A DNA stretch of 64,000 bases, taken from the NCBI GenBank assembly GCA_947683425.1, contig CANTUQ010000101.1, forward strand, positions 28,667,001 to 28,731,000, written 5' to 3'. The position numbers were made by a program, and so were the translations under genes. The notes under the pieces were generated by a model, which was not told the DNA's origin, searched no databases, and worked only from the letters and a program-made list of their open reading frames with translations. Source of the stretch: Excoecaria cochinchinensis. Its lineage: Eukaryota; Streptophyta; Magnoliopsida; Malpighiales; Euphorbiaceae. This document shows, one piece after another, positions 35,538 through 46,581 of the stretch (the stretch's first letter is position 1; each line of letters starts with the position of its first letter).

Positions 35538-36578
35538 TCAAGGCAACGTGTAATCTGCAAGGGAAAAACAAAAAGATCCACAGTTAAAAGTTGAGCTATA
35601 CAACTAGAAAGGAAAATGTATTATTTTGCCATCTGTACTCAAAATTAGTACTAAAATGCCCAAATGGTGGTTGAAAATGTGCAAAATGCTTCTTTAATTT
35701 TCTTTAATTGTTGAAGATGGCGCTAAAATGTCTCATTTAACAATGTTTTCAGCACCTATAAAGGCATTTATGTTTCAAAAATAATTAAAGAGTAAACTAG
35801 CCACTAAAAGGAAAGTAAGTGTTGTATTAGATTTTAAAAAATAAATAAAAAATGAAGGCGGCCAACTAAATATTTTTTGAAAATGGCTAGCATTATATAG
35901 AGACAGTAGTTTCCGTGTAGCCAGCAAATAGCCAGCCAAACATTTGTTGGAAATTATTGACAAATGCTAGCAATTTCCAGAAAATGTTTGATTGGCCAGT
36001 CTCCATTTTTTACTTCCTCTTTTTTTGCCAACTAAACATTTTCTTAATATTTGAAAATCAAGCTCCTATTTTATACGGGCAGGAGTCTCCATGTGAGCAA
36101 CTAATGGCCAACCAAATATTTGTTGGACTTTCAGAAAATGTTTAATTGGCCGTCTCCATTTTTCACTTTCTATTTTTTTTTTAAATCTAATACAACAGTA
36201 ATTAGCTAAAAAGATTAGTGAATATGCAAACAGACCTCCACACTTGTAGCCCACAGGGCGATCAGCGATGTTGCAGCGTTTGGGAATGGTGATCGCAACT
36301 TCTGGCTTGACTCCGGAATTCTTAGCTGTATTAGAAAGCATAACAGCACAAAGGCAGGCAGGGTTAGCACCGATTTTCTTCACCTGAGCACAGCACTGGG
36401 AAGTGACAGGAGCATTCTGACTTTGTGTTGCTGATGCACAAGGAGCCAACTTGAAAGCTTCCACATCAGGATTTGTGTTTTTCCCACATTCACCAGCCCC
36501 ATCGGCTCGATTAAACCCACCAATACCCACAGCTATAAGAAACACCACAACGCAAACAGACTTCACAGGAATTGCCAT
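35538..36578 (-). CDS. DIR1-like non-specific lipid-transfer protein 1
   Basis: Exons are complement(36236..36578), 343 nt, and complement(35538..35554), 17 nt; 119 residues. A signal peptide covers about the first 28 residues (VCVVVFLIAVGIGG). The mature protein has the eight-cysteine motif C..C..CC..CxC..C..C with CLC and a C-terminal RPVGYKCGDYTLP. It would be an apoplastic lipid binder; DIR1-type proteins act in systemic defence signalling. The last exon only adds DYTLP, so a plain ORF call wrongly reads into the intron. The intron is 681 nt and contains a MITE. A paralogue at 39111-39567 arose by tandem duplication. Confidence 0.88.
35821..36196. mobile_element. MITE in the LTP1 intron
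   Basis: Inverted arms: TTGTATTAGATTTTAAAAAA on the left and the same sequence inverted on the right (CTAATACAAC), followed by GCGGCCAACTAAATATTTT and GACGGCCAATTAAACATTTT. The interior has further inverted CCAACAAATATTTGG-type motifs. A possible target duplication starts AGTAA on both sides. The paralogous intron (39128-39236) is only 109 nt and lacks it. Confidence 0.65.
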
Positions 36579-36627
36579 TTCTTCTTTAATCTCTTCAATT
36601 CAATGCTTAGGCATTTCTCTTCATGGG

Positions 36628-36635
36628 ATTTTATA
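36628..36635 (-). promoter_or_regulatory. TATA box of LTP1
   Basis: TATAAAAT on the minus strand, 50 nt upstream of the start codon. Its surroundings (TTCAGTATAAAATCCCATG) are conserved at the paralogue. Confidence 0.55.
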
Positions 36636-37862
36636 CTGAAACAAACATGTCAATGCTGCTTACACGTGAAGTCCATTAGTCATAGTGGAAGTAGCACTAA
36701 AAGAAAAAAGTATTAATTAGTTGTTATTGCAGCACTTACTACTTCAATAATTTGATACTAAATTATCTGCCTATTTCTTGTTTATGGCGGTCGTTAGTGC
36801 TTCTTGCTAAAGTCTTTGCAAGCATTGCACTACTTTCTTTATAATTCAAGAACCAAAGAAAAGGTTGACACACTACCTAGAGCATCTCCATTTTTCCTCT
36901 ATTGCCAATGCCTCAATTTTCTCTCTATCTCCTCTTGCCTTGCTGCATTAAGCAACAAATAATTGCGAAAACTACAACTAAAAAAACTAAGCATTCTATG
37001 ACAAAAGAAGAGCATAAGTTCACCCACTCCTTTTTCTCCAAAGTAACTATCTAGTTTGTGGCCAGGCTAAAGCTAAAGCTAAGAGAGAATAAGCTTCATC
37101 ACAGAAATCATTCTCCATTTTATATGTCCACAGGAAAAGAAATCAGAAGTTTTGCTTCTTTCCCAACTTCAAACTTTATGACTGCAAGCAACTTACCCGG
37201 TGACCCAAAATAAAAGACTATCGGCCAATTTTGATTAACAGAGATTTGGACGATCAAATCAGTATTTATAAAAAGAGCAATAAAAAATGTAAATCTGAAA
37301 GCGTAGAATTTCTCAATAATACTAAAGGTCCTTGTATAGTAACTGATTGTACTAAACTTTACGAGTTAGACAGCTAAAATATGATTTTTAATGCTCAAAA
37401 ATCAATAAAACATACAAGGCATGTTATCTTTATACAACCTTAAATGAAGGATCTCTTAATAATTTATATCACCCGTGATTTATATATGATCAATTATAAT
37501 CACAATGCAACAAATACATGGTAACTCTTGCTCCTTTTTATGCATGATTATTTATCTTTTCTAAATTTCTCCCTGTTTTTTTCCAACCCGATTATCTATC
37601 TTATCTCAAACCCAATTTGCACATAAAAAGAAGCACTTTTTTCCACTAACCCAATAAATATTCCAACAATAATTTAAGTGCAAGCTTGTTCAAAATTCCA
37701 CCATCTTCATAAAGTTCTACTTAAGCCAAGATAACAAGAGTGCCAATTTCACACTTCCCCTGTATCACTCCGCAAGAAAAACAAAGTTGGAAAATTATCG
37801 TTTTTATTTTTTATTTTTTTATTTTTTTGTACAAATTTCTTTCTTTCTCTCTTTATGATCAG

Positions 37863-38120
37863 ATAACAAATAATAGTCAAAGCTATAAGGAAGAAGCAGG
37901 GGCATGATTGGGAAGGATTGTCATGATACTGTAAACTTTATAAAATAATTAACTATAAAAACACCTCTGCATAAATTATTTGGCACGCAGCTAATCATGT
38001 CTTGATGCCTTACAGTATTATCAAAAGTTAACTGTGTCTTTCTTGGGGGAATCAGTAGTTCAAGCACGATGAGAAAAATGAAGAATCCAATAGTGCTTCT
38101 AGAGGAAATTGGTGACAGAG
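37863..38120 (+). pseudogene. Truncated copy of the Ser/Asn-rich gene
   Basis: Remnants of exon 3 (after GATCAG, from 37863 to about 37925) and exon 4 (38058-38120) are recognisable by alignment to 34161-34333 and 34454-34529. Exon 3 is cut short and loses the CYFSSS segment. In exon 4 the second Trp codon of the GNWW motif is TGA. Exons 1, 2 and 5 were not found. It is a non-functional duplicate. Confidence 0.8.
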
Positions 38121-38279
38121 GTATGTCATTCAAAAAATGGAATTTCTTATTTAGATCAGCGCATGTAATTATTGAAAGAATATAACTCAATATGTGATAT
38201 ACTATCACATTAAAAAAATAGTTTTCTGGTTTGAAGACTGATCATTAAAATGATGCACAATTTTGGAGTATGTTTAGAA

Positions 38280-38870
38280 CCGGCATCAGTCCGGCCCACT
38301 CAGCCTGTCCAATAAACTTTCCGACTTTGGACATACTTTCTATTATATAAACTCAATCCGGTCTAATCCAATCAAAAGCCTGTTTATTGGCGAGCGAGGC
38401 TGGCTCTGACTTTGCATTTAAACTGCAAGCTTGGCCCGGCTAGACCTGATCTTATATGTTTTTATATATTTTATAGTTTTTCATTAATTAAGTAATCTAA
38501 AATATTTTAAAAAAATATACGCAAAATAAAATTTTATAAGAAATATTAGATTTTATTCATTTATTGATATATTAAATAATATTTGTGATATATTCTCATA
38601 ACGTTATATATATTAAAGTTATTTTTTTTATTTAAATTCTTTTACAATGGGTTGGTCCAACTTGCATCAAGCCCAGCTTTTATATATGCAGGCTTGAATC
38701 AGACTTTGATGGATTAAAAATTTGAAAAGTCCTATTAGACTCGATCCACGCCTAGGTCGATATGATATATATTTAAATATTGAGAGAAAATATTTTTTCT
38801 TTTTTTTTTTTTTAAATTTATCGGGTATAAATTCAAATTAATTAGGTCAGTAAAACTCATACCGGATGCT
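38280..38870. other. Insertion-like AT-rich DNA in unit 2
   Basis: No match in unit 1. It has GC-richer pieces such as CCGGCCCACTCAGCCTGTCC near 38292 and inverted-looking CCTATTAGACTCGATCC, as in decayed MITEs. No gene. Confidence 0.35.
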
Positions 38871-39110
38871 TAAAAAAAAGAAACTTTGTCAATCAGTATA
38901 CTGAAAGTCAGAGAGCTGGGAAATTATGTAAAAAGGGCAAAAGAAAGGCGCTAAAAGAGGAATTGAGACTAAACAGTAAACAGGAGTTTATTTATAATAG
39001 TACATTTGTTCGGTAGAATGAACTAGTGACAAGGACCAACACTCCAGCATACTGATAAATAGAAGGAAACATATTACATATCAGATGGCACCGTGGCAGA
39101 TATTTGCTTT

Positions 39111-39567
39111 TCAAGGCAATGTGTAATCTGCAAAAAAAGAAAAAAAAAAAATCCACAGTTAAAATTTATTGCCATATAGCTGTAATTAATGAATAAAAGT
39201 AAAGAGCTAGGAAGATAAGTGAATTTGTAAACAAACCTCCACATTTGGAACCCACAGGACGATCAGCTATGTTGCAGCGTTTGGGAATGGTGATTGCGAT
39301 TTCTGGGTTGAGTCCCCCACTCTTAGCTGCATCACTCAAAATGGCAGCACATAGGCAGGAAGGATTCGTAGCCAACATCTCTTTCTGAGCAGCACAACAC
39401 TCATTAGAAACTGAAGCATCCAGACTTTGTGCTGCTGATTTACATGAAATCAACTTCATAAGTTCCTGATCCGGAGTTGTGTCCTCCCCACATTCACCAG
39501 CCCCATCAGCAATGCCTAGAGCTACAAGAAACACCACAATGCAAAGGAACTTCACAGGAATTGCCAT
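39111..39567 (-). CDS. DIR1-like non-specific lipid-transfer protein 2
   Basis: Exons are complement(39237..39567), 331 nt, and complement(39111..39127), 17 nt, with a 109-nt intron; 115 residues. The architecture matches LTP1: signal peptide of about 23 residues (FLCIVVFLVALGIADG), eight cysteines, CLC, and the same KCG-DYTLP end. The last part (IAITIPKRCNIADRPVG) is nearly unchanged, while the middle (residues 30-70) differs most. The frame and splice sites are intact, so both copies are probably expressed. Ligand or tissue specificity may differ because the helix 1-3 residues have changed. Confidence 0.88.
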
Positions 39568-39623
39568 CTCTTATCTCTTCTTCAATCTCTTCAATGCAGT
39601 GCCTGCAACATTCTCTGCATGGG

Positions 39624-39631
39624 ATTTTATA
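39624..39631 (-). promoter_or_regulatory. TATA box of LTP2
   Basis: TATAAAAT on the minus strand, in the same context as for LTP1. Confidence 0.55.
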
Positions 39632-41099
39632 CTGAAACAAAATTATGAATGCTTCTTACATGCCAACTCCACTAATCACAGTGGAGATAGCACTAAACAA
39701 AAAAGCTAATATATTTTAATTACAGCACCTCCCACTTGCATACTTTGATACTAAATTATCTGCCTACTTACAAAAGCTCAAGGAAACTATCTGCCTGCCA
39801 ATAGAATCTAGATTCTCCAAATCTGAATAATTCTCTTCTTGCAAGATCATTTTTCTTTTCTTTTCTCTGGCTGTATGTTCTATACTTGTCACCTAATCTA
39901 AATATGTAATAACAAAATACATCTATGGGATTTATGAAAAGTAAGGAGGAGGAAGAAGAACAAAACCACGAGGTGCAATCGGTTCGGTCTGAAAACTGTC
40001 AAAACCAAACTTTAATGCACTAATTATGTATTATATATAATTAAAATTAAGCAATTATAATTAATTTATGTATACATAATAAATTAATTAATTTTATATA
40101 TATATATATCCTGTCACGCCCTCTTGAACCTATGCCTAAAACTTGTCAAAAATCAGCTACATTACTTTGTAAACTGAATTGCATCATTTCTTACTCATAT
40201 TTCAATTCCATTTATCGGGTATATCCAGTTCTAAAGAGTTACCCTAAGATATTGTATATAGTCTATAAATATTGGAGCGTTCCAGGTTCAGTCTATTCAG
40301 TTGAGACTGAAAAAAGCAAAACAAGTAACCGAATGGTTCACAGTTCGGTCTGGTTTTCAATTTCAAATATTGCTCACCTCTAAACAAAACAACCAGAAGA
40401 AGTAGAGCCATTTCCATCTAAAAACAATGTCAAACAAAGGGAAACAGTAGCCATGTCACTGCTTAACACCATCGCCAACTGCAATCCACAATAAACAGAC
40501 AATAGAATTGCCTGTCAGACACGTGGATAACAAGAAGAATGGAAAGGAGACATTATGAGCCTGGCTATGTTCTGGTTTGGAGACTAGAATATTAGGAGAG
40601 GACAATCTTATACTTAGTCGAATTTATTAGTGCAACAGTTGAATTTATTAGTGCAAACAAACCGTTGATACTGCAAAGCAAAGGTTTGTCAAGGAAAACA
40701 GTATACCCATGTTATTCAAGATTGTTTTTCACCAATTTCTCAATGTTTCGTATTTTCACATTCAATCGTTCAGAGATTGTGTTCTTCTGATCATCGTACT
40801 AGTACAGAACAAGCAAAGATTTATACTTGATGATACATAATTTCGCATAAATACTAAAAAGCATTTCGCATTAATTCTCAAGCATTAATTTCTTTTTCAT
40901 CCATGTAAACTCAAGCTTTCTGCAGAAAAATAAGGCAAATGATCCTTGTCCATCCTCCAGTTATACATATCTTCATGCTTTTTCATCATCCTTCAACACC
41001 AATAGCTAAAGCTAACAGAAGAGTATTTATGGTAACTAACTAGACAATCAACAACTACAGACAAGGAACCTGCAGCATGGTTCATAGAGGATCATGATT

Positions 41100-41915
41100 T
41101 ACATGGCTACTATTGCACTTGCTACGCACAATCTCTTACTAATATCCAATTTACCTATCGTACCTCAAACCCCATTTTCAGATTAAAAGGAGCCTACTAT
41201 TCCACTAACCAGATAAATATTCAAATATCATTTTGAAGTGCAAGCTTGTTCAAATTTCCACCCACTCCTTAAAGTTCTAATTAATCAAAAGATAATAAGA
41301 GTGCCAACACTAATTCATAAAACCATTGATTTATCATTCATTGATCACAATGCAACTAACACATGGTAACTATTGCTCTTGTTATGCATAATCCACCATC
41401 CTAGATTTTCTTAGTTTTAAAATCCAATTACCTATCGTACCTCAAACCCAATTTGCAGGTTAAAAGGAGCCTACTATTCCACTAACCAGATAAATATTCA
41501 AAAAACATTTTCAAGTGTAAGCTTGTTCAAATTTCCACCCACTCCTTAAAGTTCTAATTAATCAAAAGATAACAAGACTGCCAACTTCACCCTACCAATA
41601 ATAAAGCCTGACTTTACCCTGTATCTTTCCACAACAAAAACCAAAAACAGATGAAAGCAAACAACAAAAAATCCAACAAGGATTCCTCATTGTCATTCAT
41701 TAATTAAAAATGCATCCATTTTCACTTTAAGATCAGTAATAACATCATAAATTATACAAATATTGTATCAAATCAAAGATAACAAGAGTGCCAACTTAAC
41801 CCTACCAATAGTATAGCCTCACTTTACCCTGTATCTTTCCATAACAAAAACCAGAAACAGATGCAAACAACAAAAATCCAACAAGGATTCCTCATTGTTA
41901 ATCATTAATTAAAAA
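41100..41915 (+). repeat. Degenerate direct repeats
   Basis: Two copies of a ~200-bp block (about 41100-41310 and 41345-41600) share CCTATCGTACCTCAAA, GGAGCCTACTATTCCACTAA and CACTCCTTAAAGTTCTAATT. A third, more diverged copy is at 37510-37770. A second direct pair is at about 41571-41715 and 41775-41915, sharing CAACAAGGATTCCTCATTGT. They lie upstream of LTP2 and were probably made by unequal exchange. Confidence 0.75.
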
Positions 41916-42056
41916 TGATTCCTTTTTCAATTCTAGCTCAGTAATAATATCTTCATAATTATACAAAAACAGAGATATGTTCAGTGTTAACTTACTCCAA
42001 GATATAATCTCTAAATCACTCAATTAGAACTCACAAATATCATTTCAAAGAACACA

Positions 42057-42590
42057 TTACCGAGTAAAAGCGTACAAAACGATACACACATAAATGAAGA
42101 GAGCTGAGGGAACAAAAATCAAAAGAGGCACAACAGCAGCATAACTATGCCCACTCCCACAAGCCAAAGTTCCAAGCTTGAATTGAACAACATTAATCAA
42201 AGCCAGCATCAAGAACACACAACCACTAACAGACCCGATACCCGAAACCAGCATCCCGACCCGAACCAGATCTTTATTCACACGAGCAAATAACTCAGGG
42301 AAGTGATGGAAATGAGCCGATAAAGGCGAAGTCTTGCCGATCCGTAGAGCTTGCTTGAGGGCGAGAGCAACCAAGCTGGAGAAAAGAAAGGAGCCAAAGG
42401 AGTACACGTGGAAGGAGACAATATTCTCAACGATGGTCCGGCTGGCGGAGCAAGCAGAGGAGGGATCGGTGATGAAGGAGTTGTTGGGATCGGAGGGATT
42501 CCAGGCGAGGCCGAGGAAGACAGCGAGTGTGAAGAGGGAGTTGACGTTGATAATGCCGTCAAGGGCGGTGATGTGGATGCTGGTGGTCAT
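42057..42590 (-). CDS. MEE60-like four-pass membrane protein
   Basis: An intronless gene of 177 residues starting MTTSIHITALDGIINVNSLF. Hydrophobic segments lie at about 14-32, 58-82, 110-135 and 150-174, consistent with four membrane passes. The N-terminus (HxTALDGIxNVNSLFTxAVF) and the third segment (GMLxSxxGSVxGCxFLMLxxxNVVQ) match plant proteins I recall as 'maternal effect embryo arrest 60' like. The biochemical role of that family is unknown. The minus-strand tRNA-Asp gene lies 234 nt upstream of the start. Length is normal for the family and there are no defects. Confidence 0.75.
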   Translation of the reverse strand: MTTSIHITALDGIINVNSLFTLAVFLGLAWNPSDPNNSFITDPSSACSASRTIVENIVSFHVYSFGSFLFSSLVALALKQALRIGKTSPLSAHFHHFPELFARVNKDLVRVGMLVSGIGSVSGCVFLMLALINVVQFKLGTLACGSGHSYAAVVPLLIFVPSALFIYVCIVLYAFTR

Positions 42591-42823
42591 TGGGAATCGT
42601 GATTTGATCGGACGGCGGAGGAGAGGTGAATTGCTGTAGTGCCTTTCACTGGTTTAGCAGGAAATGAGAAGAAAAGTGGGTTAAAACTTAAAAGTGAAGG
42701 AATAGTACGGTTATGCACAGCAAGAAAATTGTGTAATACGCGATAGTTTTGGAAAAGGACTTCCAAAACGGCAAAACTTAAATTCAAAACGAAAAGGGCA
42801 AAAGGGAGTACAAAAACACATGT

Positions 42824-42895
42824 CGCCGTTGCCGGGGATCGAACCCGGGTCACCCGCGTGACAGGCGGGAATACTCACCACTATACTACAACGAC
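42824..42895 (-). tRNA. tRNA-Asp(GTC)
   Basis: 72 nt. Acceptor GTCGTTG pairs with CAACGGC. The anticodon stem-loop is CCGCCTGTCACGCGG, and the T-arm is GGGTTCGATCCC. No intron. The A box (TAGTATAGTGG) and B box (GGTTCGATCC) are intact, so it is probably functional. Confidence 0.96.
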
Positions 42896-43549
42896 TTTGG
42901 TGTGCTGTGTTTATTTATTTTTTTATTTAAATAATTATTGGGTTAATTACATTTTGAGTTCACTAAACTTATATATGATGTAGTCTAAAAAAAAATTTAT
43001 TCCATAAATTAAAATGGCCAAAAAAGCATAAATTCAATATAGCTTGTCACATTTAGTAAACATATCACGTGAAATATTTTAAGTAATATAACTTATCAAA
43101 ATAACATTTCAATACTTAATTAACAAATTCATGGTTTTCAATTAAGTGATTTTAGTAGCAGTATTTAAAGAGTTAGAGGAAATTTTATGAGATAATATTT
43201 TTTATAACTGTTGTTATTAGAAATAAATTTAGTGAATAAATTGATCCATGATTTTTCAAGTAGACAATTTAAATAGTGTTGAAATTATCTAGGAAGAGCA
43301 ATCCCTATGAGATCTTGCAACACGCAGTAGAGACTAAGTTATCTACATATTGAGGGAAGCCTATTTTGCCACACAAAAAAAGCTAGTGAATTTGATCTCT
43401 AAATATGTCACAAAATATTTCTAAAAACGCTTATTTTTCTTTTTAAGTAGATATATTTATTATTTAGTATACAACGTTACCTCTCAATCACAACACAAGG
43501 AACGGATTGTCTCTTTAGTTTTAAATGGTAAAAGTCTCGAAAGCATTCA
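42896..43549. other. Intergenic between two tRNA genes
   Basis: AT-rich. No further gene or repeat recognised. Confidence 0.4.
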
Positions 43550-43621
43550 GGGCATTTGGTCTAGTGGTATGATTCTCGCTTAGGGTGCGAGAGGTCCCGA
43601 GTTCAATTCTCGGAATGCCCC
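43550..43621 (+). tRNA. tRNA-Pro(AGG)
   Basis: 72 nt. Acceptor GGGCATT pairs with AATGCCC, discriminator C. Anticodon loop TTAGGGT, giving AGG. T-arm GAGTTCAATTC. Box A (TGGTCTAGTGG) is intact. Intronless and probably functional. Confidence 0.96.
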
Positions 43622-43896
43622 TAAAATTTCTTTTTATTCCAACTTGCAAGTTTCATGAACACAAACGACTTCTAACAGTTGAGTTTAAGCAAATAGATTC
43701 ACCACAGATCCAATTGGAATTCCAAAAACAAAAGGAACATGTACAACCAATGAGAATCAAGAACCGAAGAAATTAAGAAACACTAATGAATGATGATTTG
43801 TTACAGTAGTAGAAGGTTATCATAAACAAATCCTAGTTCTTGAATTATAGTTTCATTCTTTTCTATCCAATCCAGCAATCTCTCAGCTAACCAATT

Positions 43897-46581
43897 TTAA
43901 GTTACAGTATATTTCAGAGCACCTTGACATGATTTTCCATTCTCATTTTCTTTTCCTCGACCTTCTATGCCATTCGTGTTCAGATTTGTACATAACCCGT
44001 CAGCTGAATTCCCACAGATCTTTGCTTTTGTATCAACGCCAAGATAATTTGTCAAGACTCTTTTTACTCCAAAGCCACGCCGGTGAGGCTTGTTGTTGTT
44101 GTTGCTATTGGAGGTGGTAGTGTTGGGGAGAAATGGTGTTCTTTCTCCCCTTGCAGGGCTAATAAGTGGAGCAGGCGAATAGCTTGGCGTGCTAAATGTT
44201 GGTTTGTATGGAGTGCCCGAGACAGGCACAGAGTAAGGGATTGTAACCTTCTTGTGAGCAATGACACTGACTGCAGAAACTGATAATTTATCCGAATGTT
44301 TAGTCAAATCATCCACGTATAGCAAATCATCGATTCGAGCCACTATGTTAAATGCCAAGCTCTCCAGAACTCTTGAATAGCTTTCAAGAATGGATTTTCC
44401 AACGTCCTGAAATGTTGAGCAAGAGTATGAATAATGTAAAAGCTCAATTAGGTTGAGGAACTAATAACCAGTAAAAGAGAGAAATCCAAATCCAACCTTG
44501 TTGAATTGGATTTTGCTTGTATCCAAATTAGTCTGGCTTAGATTTGGGAACCGCTGCTTCAAGGAAAGCAGGAGGCTTTCCGCTCTTTCAGCAAGCTGTT
44601 CCCTCTTATCTCCATCAACCATGAAGTCCTTTACCATATCCCATGATGACCTTGCAGTGGATCGATTGGCATTAGTTGGAGGTCTCGAGTGAGCTCTCCT
44701 ACGCCATACATATATAGCAGATTCCACCCGGTTTGCAATCTCTAAAGCAACATGTTCATTGGACAGGTCTATGCAATCAAGCAGGCATTCTGCAGAGAAC
44801 TGTTCTGAAGTAATATACCGGTATATGAGATCTCCTAAACAAGCTCTCCCATTCTGAAAAGTATATAAAAAAGGTCAAATATCATGACCAATATTTTAGT
44901 GACAAATCCATGAGTAACAAAGAAATGTAATTGCTGTTGAAGTTTAGAAGCAGCATACCTTTGGAAGTGACTCCAAGTATGACTCAGGAACATCCATTTC
45001 AGCCAAAGCAATACTGTTGATTGCCATAGCAGCTTTCAGTATTTGCGTTGTGCATTCTCGCGTGTGGTTCAACTGCTTCCTTGAATTTTCACTAAGGCCA
45101 CCAGCAGGGATACGAGGTACAGGCAACCACCACTTCTCCTCTTGCCTCTGAATTGTTTTGCGGAATGAGGTTGAACCATCTGCTTCTGGGGCGACAATCC
45201 CTTGATCGACATACCAAAATGCTGTATCTGCAAAACTGTCTAATATTTCCTGCAATTGAAAATTAAAGAGGGTTACAGATTTTAGTGTCCGCTTAATTTT
45301 AAAAATGCCCACAAAACAACAAGCAATTGTAAATCTTACAAGAAGCATATTGTCCAATTTACGAAGAGCTGGGAGATTGATGAAAAGATCTGATCTCGGC
45401 CTGCATGTCATTACCTAACAAATAGAGAAAATTATGTTAATATTGGAAAAAAATAAAGCACATGAGAAAAAGATAAGTTGATTCTTAACAAGTAAGCTCC
45501 TTGGCTTGCATATTTTTACTAAAATTTGTTGTCTGGTCATAACATAAATTGGAATAAATTTTTCAGTGACAGCAAGGCTTTAACCAGCTTAAATTTTTCA
45601 AATTTGGTAATTGCTAACAATATAGAAAGGCTACATAATGGACACACATCTTGAGAAAAAGCTGAATACTAAGGAACACAAAACTTCCTATTCTACTGTT
45701 ATAACTTGAAATTTACTGCGAAATTCAAATCCCACAACCAGACAGCTGAATTAAACTATATTTATCTAATTGCCAATTAAATTGATGAGGAATGTAAAAT
45801 TACCTCAAGCTTACTACCATCAGGAAACGTTTGCCAAGAGGGCATTAATTCCACAATATGATCAGCAACACAAAGAAGGCATTCCATCTCTCTCTTCCAC
45901 ATTGATTTCTTCTCTGGAGGTAATGGCTCCAGTCTCCATAGTTGCCCAAAAACAGTAACTACATTTTGATTAACAGAGATTAAATAACATTGAAATTGAA
46001 AATTAAAAAATCGCAGACTCAGCCAACCCATTCACAGCAGAGCATACCACAGAGATTAGTAATGGCATTTGAAATAGCCAAAGCTGTGCAAACCCCTTTC
46101 CCTGAACCTGACATGTCTTCTCCAAGCAACAGTTTTGCAAACCTTTCCTTCATCATATCCATCTCTAAAAAAAAACCCAAATTTTATTTTCAACCAAATA
46201 TTAGCTTACGGGGAAAATTCAAATTTTTAAATTTCAGAGTTCAGATAGGAAAAAACAAAACTACTAACCTGAAATCTTTGAGCTCACCCTTTTGAACTTA
46301 TTTGAATCCTCTGAATGTGATTTGGCATCTCCATTGCCACCAGAGGCTAATAAGCTTTTACATTCTCCAGCTTTTTTTATAGGCCAACCTAAAGGAGAAG
46401 GTGAATCACGCCCAACACTCTTCACTCTCTCGCTAGAAGTAGCCTCAGAACTAGAGCTACTATTACTGCTATCTCTTGACTCGGACCCCGACTCAGTCAC
46501 CGACTCAGAGCTACCTTTCCTCTTTTCAAATCCTCCTCCTGCACAACCACTAGACCCCTTCTTCTTCACTGTAGTGTCCAT
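43897..46581 (-). CDS. Rop guanine nucleotide exchange factor (PRONE domain)
   Basis: Seven exons: complement of 46269..46581, 46048..46164, 45804..45958, 45340..45414, 44959..45249, 44497..44853 and 43897..44406. They total 1818 nt (605 residues plus stop), and every junction keeps frame with GT-AG. The plant-specific PRONE domain spans about 105-465, with conserved segments ERFAKLLLGEDMSG, KWWLPVP and ESYSRVLESLAFN. PRONE proteins catalyse GDP/GTP exchange on Rop GTPases at the plasma membrane downstream of receptor kinases, controlling polar growth. The Ser-rich N-terminus (1-104) and the Ser/Pro/Thr-rich C-terminal tail (466-605) are the variable, regulatory parts. The 5' leader has a CT repeat (GA on the plus strand at about 46618-46637). 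Which of the many RopGEF paralogues it is cannot be decided here. Confidence 0.93.

Larger units (their letters stand above)
34161..41700. repeat. Tandem segmental duplication, two units
   Basis: Unit 1 (about 34160-37780) holds the 3' exons of the Ser/Asn-rich gene, its downstream DNA, LTP1 and its upstream DNA. Unit 2 (about 37850-41700) holds diverged versions of the same parts in the same order: pseudogene exons 3-4, a matching LTP 3' region (AGGCGCTAAAA, GAATGAACTAG), LTP2, and matching promoter and upstream DNA (GATACTAAATTATCTGCCTA at about 36758 and 39748). Divergence is moderate, with many indels. Confidence 0.75.

Noticed and set aside
42278..42853. ORFs on both strands over and upstream of the MEE60-like gene
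   Set aside because: They are shadows of the conserved 177-residue minus-strand frame or run over the tRNA-Asp gene.
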